A stretch of DNA of 64,000 nucleotides from Acinetobacter brisouioides (GCF_004331075.1 NZ_SJNX01000007.1:62001-126000); one strand, 5' to 3'. Counted from the first letter of the stretch, positions 38,222 to 47,890 are shown. Made by a program: numbers and translations. The notes: generated from the sequence alone by a model not told the origin.

Positions 38222-39145
38222 CTACCCCTTATCCTGCACCAGACTATGCACATACGCCACCGCAGCCGTGCGGTTTTCCACTGCCAGTTTGGCAAACACA
38301 TGTTCGAGGTGTTTATTTACGGTACGAGGACTCAGTGCCAAAATTTCCGCAATATCCTTATTGGTTTTTCCCAAAATCAGCCAGTGCATGACTTCTGCTT
38401 CACGCTGCGTCAGTTGCGGACAAAATTTCAGAATATCTGCCACGCTTAAAGTTGCTGTCGCCAGCTTAATTTGCACCAAATAATTTTGATTGCTGCGTTC
38501 AGCTTGCCACGGCGTCAGCAACAAAAGCTGTAAATTCTGGGTCGGTGTGGCATAGCTACAACTCATCAAACGCTTCGGGTCTTTATCCTGTTTTAGCTCG
38601 CTAAACCAGTGCTTGAGTCCCTGTTCGAAGCCAGCACTGTCAGGTAAACATTCTTGTAAAATCTGCTCGGCTTTTTGAGTTTGCCACAGCATTTTCCCTT
38701 CGGCATCCAGTGCCAGAATCGCAGTTTCAGTGGCATCAATTACCTGTTTTTGCTGCTGCAACAGTTTGGCATGAGTAAGATGTGTACGTACCCGCGCCAG
38801 CACTTCTTCGATATTTAACGGCTTGGTGACATAGTCCACACCCCCGACCTGAAAACCACGCACAATATGCTCGGTTTCCGACAGCCCTGTCATAAAAATC
38901 ACGGGAATGAGCTGGGTAATCGGGCTGGCTTTGAGTTGCAGACAGCTTTCAAAACCATCCATATGCGGCATGTTGCCATCCAGCAAAATCATGTCAGGCT
39001 GACAGCGATGGGCTATTTCAATCGCACTTAAACCATCGGTGGTGACCAGTACTCGATAGCCTGCCTGATCAAGGCTTTCATGCAAAAGCCCCAAATTTTC
39101 GGGCACATCATCCACAATTAAAATCACCGCATCATGATTATTCAT
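38222..39145 (-). CDS. LuxR-type response regulator paired with the permease-kinase
   Basis: Two-component transcription regulator of 307 residues. A REC domain (residues 7-125) has acidic residues D12-D13, phospho-acceptor D56 and K108. A central PAS-like segment (about 135-230) follows, and then a LuxR/NarL helix-turn-helix (about 245-303, LTQREAEVMHWLILGKTNKD). ATG 39145 is chosen because it overlaps the kinase stop as ATGAATAA, an 8-base overlap that implies translational coupling. A frame open further upstream lies inside the kinase gene. Its targets are probably in the divergent region between kinase and permease. Confidence 0.9.
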   Translation of the reverse strand: MNNHDAVILIVDDVPENLGLLHESLDQAGYRVLVTTDGLSAIEIAHRCQPDMILLDGNMPHMDGFESCLQLKASPITQLIPVIFMTGLSETEHIVRGFQVGGVDYVTKPLNIEEVLARVRTHLTHAKLLQQQKQVIDATETAILALDAEGKMLWQTQKAEQILQECLPDSAGFEQGLKHWFSELKQDKDPKRLMSCSYATPTQNLQLLLLTPWQAERSNQNYLVQIKLATATLSVADILKFCPQLTQREAEVMHWLILGKTNKDIAEILALSPRTVNKHLEHVFAKLAVENRTAAVAYVHSLVQDKG

Positions 39146-42100
39146 CAATGCTAAAGTCCTGAAGCTGCTGTTTGGCCATTTTGAGGTCAAATTTTTGCAC
39201 AGATTGTGCCAACTGCAACCATAATTTTTGCTGTTCGGGAAAATCCTGCTGATACTGTTGCAGGGCTTGTTGTACCCCGCGAATATAGCCCTGACTCAAA
39301 ACTTCCTGTAAATGTGCCAAGGCTTGTGGCAAGCTGTGTACCGAAGTCGCAGCTTGTGTTTCAGTGACTTTCTCTGAGTTTGATGATGCTGCTGGCTGAG
39401 TCGATTGCATTTGATTTGGCAAACTGGACTGCTGCGCTTGCTGCTCGGCATTCAGCCATGTTAAATCCAGTTTGTCGCCAATTTTGCTCAGCAATAAATT
39501 CAGATCAATCGGTTTTAGTAGAAAATCTTCTGTCTGTACAGCATCTTGTGGATTCACCGCACGTTCATTGGCATTAGCGGAAATAATTACAATCGGCACA
39601 TTGGTAATATGGTTTTGGCGTAGCAAACGTGCGGTTTCCCAGCCACCCATCAACGGCATGGTCAAATCCATGAGAATCAAATCAGGCTGAAACATCGGTA
39701 CTTGGCGTAGGCAATCAATCCCCGATTCAGCTTCTTGCAAGTCAAAACCGAGCGGGCGCAAAAAGTTCGCCACCAGACCGCGATCGACCGCTTCATTGTC
39801 TACCACCAAAATCCGTTTACGCTCACCAACATAACCCACAATCTGATTGCTATGCAGGTTACGAATCGGATGCACCAAATCTTTGGAGGGCAAATATAGC
39901 TTGATATGAAAGCTCGTGCCCCGATTCAGCTCACTACTCACCGTGAGTTGCCCGCCGAGCAAATCCACCAGTAATTTGACAATCGGTAGCCCCAGACCTG
40001 TTCCCAAAAAACCGCCCTGCACCACATTGCGTCCGCGCTCAAACGGGTTAAAAATGCGCTGCAAATCCTCTTCGGCAATGCCACAGCCCGTATCCTGAAC
40101 GGTAAAGTAAGCTGTCTGAAAACGGTAATCCACTTGCAAGCGAATTTCACCTTTACGGGTAAATTTCAGGGCATTGCCCAAGACATTAATCAGCACCTGT
40201 TCCAAGCGTTTTTTGTCGCTGCGCACATATTGCGGCAGATGTTCACTGATTTCACAGACAAATTTCAGATGCTTCTGCTCAATCTGCGGCTGAAACATCT
40301 GCACAATTTGCTGAATAAAATCAGGGAAATGAATATCAACCATATTCAGGGAAATCTTGCCTGTTTCGATGCGTGCCAAATCCAGCAAACCATCAATCAA
40401 TGAAGTCAGATGCTGCCCGCTACGGCTGATCACGCCGAGTGCCTTTTCGCCCTGTTCCGAGAGTTTTTCCTGTTTTTGCAATAACTGGCTATAGCCCAAA
40501 ATACTGTTCAACGGTGTGCGCAGTTCATGGCTAATGCCAATCACATAACGGCTTTTGGCTTCGTTGGCTTTTTCCGCCTGAATCCGTGCATCCTGCAAAT
40601 GCTGCGAAGTGACTTCATGCGCGGCTATTTCTTCGAGGAGCAGGCTATTTTGCTGCTCACTTTCCTGTTCGGCATTGCGGCGGCTTTCATCATTCAACAC
40701 CAGCCACCACGCCGCTACACTAATCAAGAGAAACAGAATGCAGTAAATTTTCACAAACAGGGCAAACAGTTGCTGCTGCCCTGCTGCATGAATCGCTTCC
40801 AAGCTGCTTTTTTCCTGCAAATACACCAAGCTCAGACAGACCGCCAGTGCCAGTGCCAAACTCAGCATCACCAGTAAATACAGACTTAAGCGTGTATTCA
40901 GGCGTTGTGCCCAGCTACTCGGCAAGTAACGAACCAGCAGACTCTTCCATTGTTCCGACCAGCGCGCATGCGGTTTGCAACGGTCATGGCAACGCGCTTC
41001 CAGCGAGCAGCACAAGGAACAAATTTCCCCGCTATACGCAGGGCAACTTGCCATATCCGCCACTTCATATTCACGCTGACACACCACACAAGTTGCCACC
41101 GAGGTCATGGCTAAAGGTTCAGGCTGACGTGCAAGGTAATATTTCCCTCGGGTCAAATAGGCAATGATCGGCACGCTGAGCATCGCAGTACCCAGCGCAA
41201 TAAAACTCGCCAAGCCTTTCGCCAGTTCCCCGAAAAATCCCAGATAACTCAGCATCGACAGCAAGGATGCCAACAGCAGCGCGCCCACCCCGACAGGGTT
41301 AATGTCATATAAATAGGCACGGCGAAACTCGATGCCTTTCGGACTTAAACCGAGCGGTTTACAGATCATCAGGTCTGCCACCACCGCGCCCACCCACGCC
41401 AATGCAATATTACTGTACAGCCCCAAAATCTGCTCGACCGCATGGCTGATGCCCATTTCCATCAGCATAATCGCAATCAGGATATTGAAAATCAGCCAGA
41501 CTATCCGCCCAGGGTGACTATGAGTTAAACGGGCAAAGAAATTCGACCATGCCAGCGAACCTGCATAGGCATTGGTCATGTTGATTTTGATTTGTGCCAA
41601 GCATACCAACAGCACTGTGAGCCAAAGCGCCACATCTGCCGAGGGAATGCCTTGCTGAAAGGCGAGCCAGTACAGATAGGTCGGATTACCGAGTTCAGTT
41701 TGCGGTACGGCATAGCGATAGGCCAAGACCATCAGCAACATGCCCATCAGGATTTTGACAAAACCAAAAATAATCCATGATGGCCCGCCCAAAAATACCG
41801 CCAGCAACCATGAACGTGGATGCTGCTCGCGCGGCGGCAAAAAGCGTAAATAGTCCGCCTGCTCGCCAATCTGAATCACAAACACAAATAGCAAGGTACA
41901 GGCTGCGCCAAAATACGACAGGTTAAATGCAGTTGAATGTGAGGTAACTCCAACAAACTGCATACTTTGTTCAAGCAGTTGCGGCTGTTTCCACCAGACA
42001 AAGATCCACGGCAGCAGCAGTAAAATCAGCCAGATCGGTTGGGTTATTGCCTGAACTTTATTGATAAACCCGACGCCTTTCACCACCAATGGTAAAATGA

Positions 42101-42596
42101 TCAGTGCCGAAATTAGATAACCGATACTTTGCGGAATATGCAGCGCCAACTCTAACGCCATTGCCATAATTGCTGCTTCAAACGCCAGTAAAATAAAGGT
42201 AAAACTGGCGTAAATGACTGAGGTAATGGTCGAACCAAGATAACCAAAACCTGCCCCACGCGTCAGTAAATCCACATCTACATTGTACTTGGCGGCATAA
42301 TAACTGATTGGCCAACTGGTCAGGAAAATCAGGCTACACACCACAATGGCTGCCAGCAGCGCATTGCTAAAACCATATTGCCACAGCATGGTCGCACCAA
42401 TTGCTTCCATCGCCAGAAAGCTCACCGTTGACATGGCAGTATTGGTCACCATCCACGGCGACCATTTACGTACCGAGCGCGGTGCATAACGCAAGGCAAA
42501 ATCTTCAATACTCTCATCCGCCACCCAAATGTTGTACTCACGGCGTGTTGGAATTACCCGTTGTGGTGCAGATGGTGGTGTGGATGATTTTGGCAT
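39138..42596 (-). CDS. Hybrid histidine kinase with an NCS1 permease as sensor
   Basis: The 1152-residue product joins several modules. Residues 1-490 are a complete NCS1-type (nucleobase/cytosine/hydantoin) permease with about 12 membrane segments. It includes LRYAPRSVRKWSP (35-47), TRGAGFGYLGS (112-122) and QIGEQADYLRFLP (242-254). A cysteine module C503-x2-C506-x19-C526-x2-C529 follows, with further cysteines at 518, 530, 536 and 540. Two more membrane helices (about 565-592 and 608-633) and a coiled coil lead to HisKA, with H690 in ISHELRTPLNS. HATPase (to ~905) has DTGCGI and GTGLGL boxes. A REC domain has D977 and K1028. A Q/S-rich linker and an 85-residue helical tail end it. It parallels CbrA-type kinases, whose sensor is a transporter of another family. 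The substrate is unknown. Confidence 0.92.
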   Translation of the reverse strand: MPKSSTPPSAPQRVIPTRREYNIWVADESIEDFALRYAPRSVRKWSPWMVTNTAMSTVSFLAMEAIGATMLWQYGFSNALLAAIVVCSLIFLTSWPISYYAAKYNVDVDLLTRGAGFGYLGSTITSVIYASFTFILLAFEAAIMAMALELALHIPQSIGYLISALIILPLVVKGVGFINKVQAITQPIWLILLLLPWIFVWWKQPQLLEQSMQFVGVTSHSTAFNLSYFGAACTLLFVFVIQIGEQADYLRFLPPREQHPRSWLLAVFLGGPSWIIFGFVKILMGMLLMVLAYRYAVPQTELGNPTYLYWLAFQQGIPSADVALWLTVLLVCLAQIKINMTNAYAGSLAWSNFFARLTHSHPGRIVWLIFNILIAIMLMEMGISHAVEQILGLYSNIALAWVGAVVADLMICKPLGLSPKGIEFRRAYLYDINPVGVGALLLASLLSMLSYLGFFGELAKGLASFIALGTAMLSVPIIAYLTRGKYYLARQPEPLAMTSVATCVVCQREYEVADMASCPAYSGEICSLCCSLEARCHDRCKPHARWSEQWKSLLVRYLPSSWAQRLNTRLSLYLLVMLSLALALAVCLSLVYLQEKSSLEAIHAAGQQQLFALFVKIYCILFLLISVAAWWLVLNDESRRNAEQESEQQNSLLLEEIAAHEVTSQHLQDARIQAEKANEAKSRYVIGISHELRTPLNSILGYSQLLQKQEKLSEQGEKALGVISRSGQHLTSLIDGLLDLARIETGKISLNMVDIHFPDFIQQIVQMFQPQIEQKHLKFVCEISEHLPQYVRSDKKRLEQVLINVLGNALKFTRKGEIRLQVDYRFQTAYFTVQDTGCGIAEEDLQRIFNPFERGRNVVQGGFLGTGLGLPIVKLLVDLLGGQLTVSSELNRGTSFHIKLYLPSKDLVHPIRNLHSNQIVGYVGERKRILVVDNEAVDRGLVANFLRPLGFDLQEAESGIDCLRQVPMFQPDLILMDLTMPLMGGWETARLLRQNHITNVPIVIISANANERAVNPQDAVQTEDFLLKPIDLNLLLSKIGDKLDLTWLNAEQQAQQSSLPNQMQSTQPAASSNSEKVTETQAATSVHSLPQALAHLQEVLSQGYIRGVQQALQQYQQDFPEQQKLWLQLAQSVQKFDLKMAKQQLQDFSIDE

Positions 42597-42781
42597 GCAG
42601 CGAATTCCAACAAGGCGTAGGCAATAAATCTCTCATTGCACTTTGCCAAAATTTGCCGATTTTGACCATGTTTTTATCCTGCGCACAGATACGCAATATA
42701 ACGTATTTGCGATTTTTCCCCTGCACGCCACACTGAATGCATCTCAAGAATTCAGCATTGATATCGGGGAGGATGGCGATT
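42597..42781. promoter_or_regulatory. Divergent control region between kinase and permease
   Basis: The 185-base gap separates the two divergently transcribed genes and should hold both promoters and the binding site of the LuxR-type regulator. No clear palindrome was identified by eye. ATCGGGGAGG at 42763-42772 is the ribosome binding site of the permease gene. Confidence 0.45.
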
Positions 42782-44401
42782 ATGAGCGTATCTCAACATT
42801 CAGATGTAAACAGTCTACAAGGCAGCAGTGACAATCAAAAAGCGGTCAACGAAACTCTAGAAGACTATACCTTACGTTATGCACCACACAGTTTTCGGCG
42901 CTGGAGCCCGAAAGTGGTGGCGATTACTGCACTTGGCGGGATTGCTTACCTCGCGGATTTTTCGATTGGCGCAAGTATTGGCATGTCCTACGGCACCACC
43001 AATGCAGTGTTTTCGATTTTATTTGCAGCGATCATCATTTTCCTGACAGGCATTCCACTCGCCTACTACGCCGCACGTTATAACATCGACCTTGATCTGA
43101 TTACCCGTGGTGCAGGCTTTGGCTACTTTGGCTCAGTACTGACCAGTATTATTTTTGCCAGTTTTACCTTCATTTTCTTTGCCTTAGAAGGTTCGATCAT
43201 GGCGCAGGGCTTGCTGCTCGGGTTGGGTATTCCACTCTGGGCAGGCTATCTGATTTCAACATTTATGGTGATTCCACTGGTAATTTACGGCATGAAAGCC
43301 TTGAGTAAATTGCAGGTCTGGACTACGCCAGTCTGGTTAATCCTGATGGTTGGCCCTGTAGCATATCTCATCAACAAAGAGCCAAATCTGGTCGGTCAGT
43401 TTGCTCAATTTACGGGTCATGATGGTTTTGCCCCGATGGACATGGCAGCCATCATGCTCGGTGCGGGGGTATGTTTATCGCTGATCATGCAAATTGGTGA
43501 GCAAATTGACTATCTGCGCTTTATGCCAGCCAAAACCAAAGCCAACAGCAAACAATGGTGGGCAGCAGTGATTTCCGCAGGCCCGGGCTGGGTGATCTTG
43601 GGGGCGATCAAACAAGTCATCGGTGCATTTTTAGGATTTTATTTACTCACCAAAGTTCCAGGGGGCAACATAACCGAACCTGTACAACAGTTCAATGCAG
43701 CCTTCCATGACATGCTTCCAGGTTGGTTAGCACTCGCTTTGGCAGTGATTTTGGTGGTGATTTCACAAATCAAAATTAACGTGACCAATGCTTACTCAGG
43801 CTCTTTGGCATGGACCAGTGCCTACACCCGTATCAGCAAACATTATCCGGGACGTATCATCTTTGTCTTGGTGAATCTGGCAATTGCGCTGGCGCTGATG
43901 GAAGGCAACATGTTTGCGATGCTGGGTAAAATCTTGGGCTTCTATTCCAACTTTGCCATCGCTTGGGTGGTGGTGGTTGCAACCGACATTGCCATCAACA
44001 AATATGTGTTAAAACTTTCACCGAAAGAACCTGAATACCGCCGTGACATGCTCTATAACATCAACCCTGTGGGCATGGTGGCTTTCCTTGCCGCAGCAGG
44101 TCTATCCATCGCAGCATTCTTCGGATTGTTCGGCAGTTTCCTTGCAGCCTATTCACCTCTGATTGCACTGGTAGTCGCCTTTGTACTGACTCCAGTCATG
44201 GGCTTGGTGACTGGCGGGAAATACTATATCAAACAAGACTATGATGGGATTAAAGAGCCACGTTATGACGCAGAAGGTACGCCAGTGGCAACCGTATATA
44301 GCTGTGTGGTATGTGATGAAGCCTATGAACGCCCAGATGTGCTGTTCTCACACAAACATAGCGGCACTATCTGCTCACTATGTAAAACCTTAGACAAATA
44401 A
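42782..44401 (+). CDS. NCS1-family permease with a C-terminal cysteine ribbon
   Basis: Predicted sodium- or proton-coupled uptake permease of 539 residues for a nucleobase-like or related solute. It has about 12 membrane segments and the blocks LRYAPHSFRRWSP (31-43), TRGAGFGYFGS (108-118), QIGEQIDYLRFMP (237-249) and SQIKINVTNAYSGSLAW (328-344). The same blocks occur in the divergent kinase. The tail has C508-x2-C511-x19-C531-x2-C534, identical in spacing to the kinase module. ATG 42782 is chosen because GGGGAGG lies about 10 bases upstream; the frame is open 15 codons further. It is the likely uptake partner of the kinase/regulator pair. Confidence 0.9.
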   Translation: MSVSQHSDVNSLQGSSDNQKAVNETLEDYTLRYAPHSFRRWSPKVVAITALGGIAYLADFSIGASIGMSYGTTNAVFSILFAAIIIFLTGIPLAYYAARYNIDLDLITRGAGFGYFGSVLTSIIFASFTFIFFALEGSIMAQGLLLGLGIPLWAGYLISTFMVIPLVIYGMKALSKLQVWTTPVWLILMVGPVAYLINKEPNLVGQFAQFTGHDGFAPMDMAAIMLGAGVCLSLIMQIGEQIDYLRFMPAKTKANSKQWWAAVISAGPGWVILGAIKQVIGAFLGFYLLTKVPGGNITEPVQQFNAAFHDMLPGWLALALAVILVVISQIKINVTNAYSGSLAWTSAYTRISKHYPGRIIFVLVNLAIALALMEGNMFAMLGKILGFYSNFAIAWVVVVATDIAINKYVLKLSPKEPEYRRDMLYNINPVGMVAFLAAAGLSIAAFFGLFGSFLAAYSPLIALVVAFVLTPVMGLVTGGKYYIKQDYDGIKEPRYDAEGTPVATVYSCVVCDEAYERPDVLFSHKHSGTICSLCKTLDK

Positions 44402-44432
44402 TAAAAGCATTCCAAGAAGACATTTTTACCCC

Positions 44433-44463
44433 CAGCGATGTCCCCAAACATCGCTGTTTTTTT
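44433..44463. terminator. Bidirectional terminator between permease and helicase genes
   Basis: CAGCGATGT at 44433-44441 pairs with ACATCGCTG at 44448-44456 around CCCCAA and is followed by seven Ts. The T-run overlaps the stop of the convergent helicase gene. Confidence 0.88.
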
Positions 44464-47400
44464 ATGTGGCATCAAACAGTTGCAACAGCTCATCTTCATT
44501 AAATGCTGCGTTAATCTGGCTATTTTTCGACAAAATCGACTGTGCCAGTTGCGCTTTATTTTTTTGCATCAGCAAGATTTTTTCTTCAATACTTTGATTC
44601 ATAATCAGTTTATAGACAAACACGGGTTTGTCCTGCCCGATGCGCCATGCCCGATCCGATGCCTGCTCTTCTGCGGCAGGGTTCCACCACGGATCATAGT
44701 GAATCACAGTATCGGCAGCAGTCAGGTTCAAGCCCACTCCACCTGCTTTTAAGCTGATCAGGAAAATGGGCACTTCACCCGACTGGAAACGCTGAATCAC
44801 TTCATCGCGTTTTTGCGTCTGACCTGTCAATTTAACAAACTCAATACCCTGTTTTTGCAAGGCATCGCCAATCAGGCCGAGCATACTGGTAAATTGTGAG
44901 AAAATCAGAATCTTACGCCCTTCCTGCAACATATCAGGCAAGGTATCCATGAGATAATCCAGTTTGGCAGAATGAATCTTGTGACTATTCATACCTTCCA
45001 GATTCAATAACCGCGGATGACAACACACCTGACGCAATTTCAGCAAAGCATCCAAAATCTGAATATGACTGCGTTTTAACCCCCGCTCTGCCAGTAAACG
45101 CCGCACATTGCTCTGCATCGCGGTACGCAGCGCTTCGTAGAGCTTAAGCTGAGCATCATTCATGTCGATATTGACTTCAATGGTGGTTTTCTTCGGCAGT
45201 TCTTTCGCTACTTCAGTTTTTAAGCGGCGTAAAATAAACGGTCGTGTACGTAAAATCAGCCGTTCTTGCAAATCAACGCGCTGCTGACGCTCAATCGGAT
45301 AACGAAACTTACGATTAAAGTGGTCTTGTGTGCCCAAAAATCCGGGCATCAGAAAATGAAACAATGACCACAGCTCACCCAAATGGTTTTCCAGTGGTGT
45401 GCCTGTTAAGCACAAACGATACTGCGATTGCAGTTGCCGTGCCGCTTGTGACACTTTGGCATTCGGGTTTTTTATGTAATGTGCTTCATCAAGCACAACA
45501 GTATGAAATTTTTGATTTTTTAACAGATGAATATCACGCGCCAATAGTGGGTAGGTGCTAATGATCACATCATATTCGGGCAAATGCTGGAAATGCACAT
45601 GACGATTGTGACCATGTAACACCAACACTTTCAGTTGTGGTGTAAATTTTTGCGCTTCCTTAAACCAGTTCGAGGTCAGTGAAGTCGGGCAAATAATCAA
45701 AACTGGGGTTTTATGTAATTTTCCTGCTTGCTGCTGCAATAAAATATGTGCCAGCGTTTGCGCGGTTTTACCCAAGCCCATATCATCTGCCAGAATCCCA
45801 CCATGACGAGTTTCGGTCAGAAACTGAAGCCAACCCAGCCCCTGCTGTTGATAACTACGGAGTTCTCCACAGAAACCCTCAGGCGTAGCTAGTGCTTGTT
45901 GCTCGCCTTGCTGCAAGCGTTGTACAAACTGTTTTAAACGATCTGCATGATATAAATTCAGATTTAGATCATGAGCTTGTGACAACAGTGCCACATCATA
46001 AACATCTAGCTGAAAATCATCTTCCTGATTAAACAACTGGTTTAAATGAATCAGAATCGGCTTAATATCTTTCAAATAAATCAGCAAGCTGGGTGCATGG
46101 CTAATCGGTAATACAAAATAATGTTCTTCATCAAACTCTTGCAAGCGTTGTATGTCGAGCAATTTGGGATGTAACTGGATCAGGCGCGCCAGCAATTCCG
46201 CCAAATTGTGTTTATGACCACGCTGATCCTGAATGGTCATGCCAATGTTAAACCATTCATAACGCTCATCGGCTTGGGTCAGAGCAACATCCACATGCTG
46301 TGCCAATTGCAGATTAAACAAACTCTGTGCGCTATGTTCGACTTTCCAATCCAAAGCTTCAATCGAATTGACAGGCAACAGGGCTGAGATCAATTCATGC
46401 GCATCGATACAAAGCAGATTCGTCATGTCGACATGCGGCAAATTAAGCTGAGGCAACTGTTCAAGCCATGCGATATTCGGCAGGCGATCCCAGAGCTTGC
46501 GTAACAAGTGCTGTTCCTGTTTTAAATCACGTATTTGCCGAACAGGTTTCTGCTGATACTGTCCTACAAAGCTATTTTCAACATAATTTGCAGGAACACG
46601 CCCTGCTGGATAATCAAAAAATACGCTGGCACACGCCAATTCGTTTTTCGAGAAAATCTGATCTAGATGGGCTTGATCGCCAAAGCGCAGCACGGCTGTT
46701 GGATTACCCTGCATTTCAGGTAAATTCTGCTCAGATGGGTAAGCAGATACCGTTTGATCGACCCGATAACGCTGTAAAGTCTGCTCCATCTGCCCCAACA
46801 AATGGCTAGGAATGGTCGGCATACTGAGCAAATCATCAATAATGTCATAACGATAAGCTGCTTCTACCCGACCAATGCTATTTTGGCGCAGATCAATATA
46901 GGTTAAAGGCTGTGTCGCCAAAATCCAGATATGCGGCACATGCTTTAATTCATTCTTGCTACCAAGTGCATAAATATCGGCAATCAACTGCTCGGATTCC
47001 CCATCGGGCTGAGTTTCCCAAGTAAAATCCAGTTGATACAGCGCATCTGACCAACGTAAGGGAGCGTGTTTATAGTCTTCAGCATACAGCCAGCCATACT
47101 GTGCTGACTGTTGTAACAGATTGGCAGGCAGGCCTTTAAAACTTAAATTATGAGAAGGTAACTGATTATTTTTATGGATATTTTGTGCGACATAGATCTC
47201 TTGAAACAACACACGTTCCTGCACGGTGGCATCGACATGAGCATTCAGGATATTGGCATAATTGGTATATTGTTTGGCTTCGCGAATTTCGCCCTGCTTA
47301 TTGCGGCGTACTTTATAGAGTTGCAGGCTCATTAAACCCGTTTGTGGTTGACGCTCAACAATATAAATAAAATAGTTTTCTTCCAGAACCGAAGTCATCT

Positions 47401-47764
47401 CTGGATGCACTTGTAAATGGTTCAGGGTCGACTCAAAACGCTGTGACCATGTTGAGCTGCCACTCTCAATCTGAGGAGGTGCAATCAAATGATGCTGTAC
47501 GGCGTACTGAACAAGCGCTGCTCCATGTTTACAGTGATCACCCACAGGGCAACTACAACGACTTTGCAAGACTCTCTGCTGGGCAGCATCGAGGGTGACA
47601 CGAGTACGATAGACAAACTGCCCCTGTATTTGTGCCTGAATGAGCCATCGGTTGGCAGACTGGGGTTGAACGGAAAGCTGTTCAGCATCTATCTCATTGA
47701 TATAACGGCGACTACGCTCAATGGTCGCGCTATCAAAAGTTGAAAGTAGTTGAACAATCTTCAT
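44462..47764 (-). CDS. SNF2-family helicase with N-terminal SWIM zinc finger
   Basis: Predicted ATP-dependent nucleic acid translocase of 1100 residues. The SWIM zinc finger is C70-x-C72-x5-C78-x-H80, in SRCSCPVGDHCKH. A long middle region of about 500 residues follows. The two-lobed SNF2 ATPase has Walker A DDMGLGKT near residue 658, DEAH near 758 and motif VI DRAWRIGQ near 1040. This architecture is seen in RapA/HepA-like proteins of unknown role; substrates may be RNA polymerase, DNA repair or chromatin-like complexes. ATG 47764 is chosen because the codons upstream need a TTG start. It is upstream of no obvious operon partner; ssb is transcribed in the same direction further right. Confidence 0.87.
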   Translation of the reverse strand: MKIVQLLSTFDSATIERSRRYINEIDAEQLSVQPQSANRWLIQAQIQGQFVYRTRVTLDAAQQRVLQSRCSCPVGDHCKHGAALVQYAVQHHLIAPPQIESGSSTWSQRFESTLNHLQVHPEMTSVLEENYFIYIVERQPQTGLMSLQLYKVRRNKQGEIREAKQYTNYANILNAHVDATVQERVLFQEIYVAQNIHKNNQLPSHNLSFKGLPANLLQQSAQYGWLYAEDYKHAPLRWSDALYQLDFTWETQPDGESEQLIADIYALGSKNELKHVPHIWILATQPLTYIDLRQNSIGRVEAAYRYDIIDDLLSMPTIPSHLLGQMEQTLQRYRVDQTVSAYPSEQNLPEMQGNPTAVLRFGDQAHLDQIFSKNELACASVFFDYPAGRVPANYVENSFVGQYQQKPVRQIRDLKQEQHLLRKLWDRLPNIAWLEQLPQLNLPHVDMTNLLCIDAHELISALLPVNSIEALDWKVEHSAQSLFNLQLAQHVDVALTQADERYEWFNIGMTIQDQRGHKHNLAELLARLIQLHPKLLDIQRLQEFDEEHYFVLPISHAPSLLIYLKDIKPILIHLNQLFNQEDDFQLDVYDVALLSQAHDLNLNLYHADRLKQFVQRLQQGEQQALATPEGFCGELRSYQQQGLGWLQFLTETRHGGILADDMGLGKTAQTLAHILLQQQAGKLHKTPVLIICPTSLTSNWFKEAQKFTPQLKVLVLHGHNRHVHFQHLPEYDVIISTYPLLARDIHLLKNQKFHTVVLDEAHYIKNPNAKVSQAARQLQSQYRLCLTGTPLENHLGELWSLFHFLMPGFLGTQDHFNRKFRYPIERQQRVDLQERLILRTRPFILRRLKTEVAKELPKKTTIEVNIDMNDAQLKLYEALRTAMQSNVRRLLAERGLKRSHIQILDALLKLRQVCCHPRLLNLEGMNSHKIHSAKLDYLMDTLPDMLQEGRKILIFSQFTSMLGLIGDALQKQGIEFVKLTGQTQKRDEVIQRFQSGEVPIFLISLKAGGVGLNLTAADTVIHYDPWWNPAAEEQASDRAWRIGQDKPVFVYKLIMNQSIEEKILLMQKNKAQLAQSILSKNSQINAAFNEDELLQLFDAT

Positions 47765-47852
47765 ATTTCCCAAACATTATGACACTAAACGAAAACGCAG
47801 GAAGCTATAGTAACGATATTGGCTTTAAAAGTGCATGCTTTTTTTGGTTGAA

Positions 47853-47890
47853 TAAAAAAAATCTCTTACCGATTTGAGTAAAAGATTTTG
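47853..47890 (-). terminator. Terminator of ssb
   Basis: On the minus strand AAAATCTTTTAC pairs with GTAAGAGATTTT (one wobble), followed by a T-run. The arms are 47878-47889 and 47857-47868. It lies 26 bases after the ssb stop. Confidence 0.85.
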
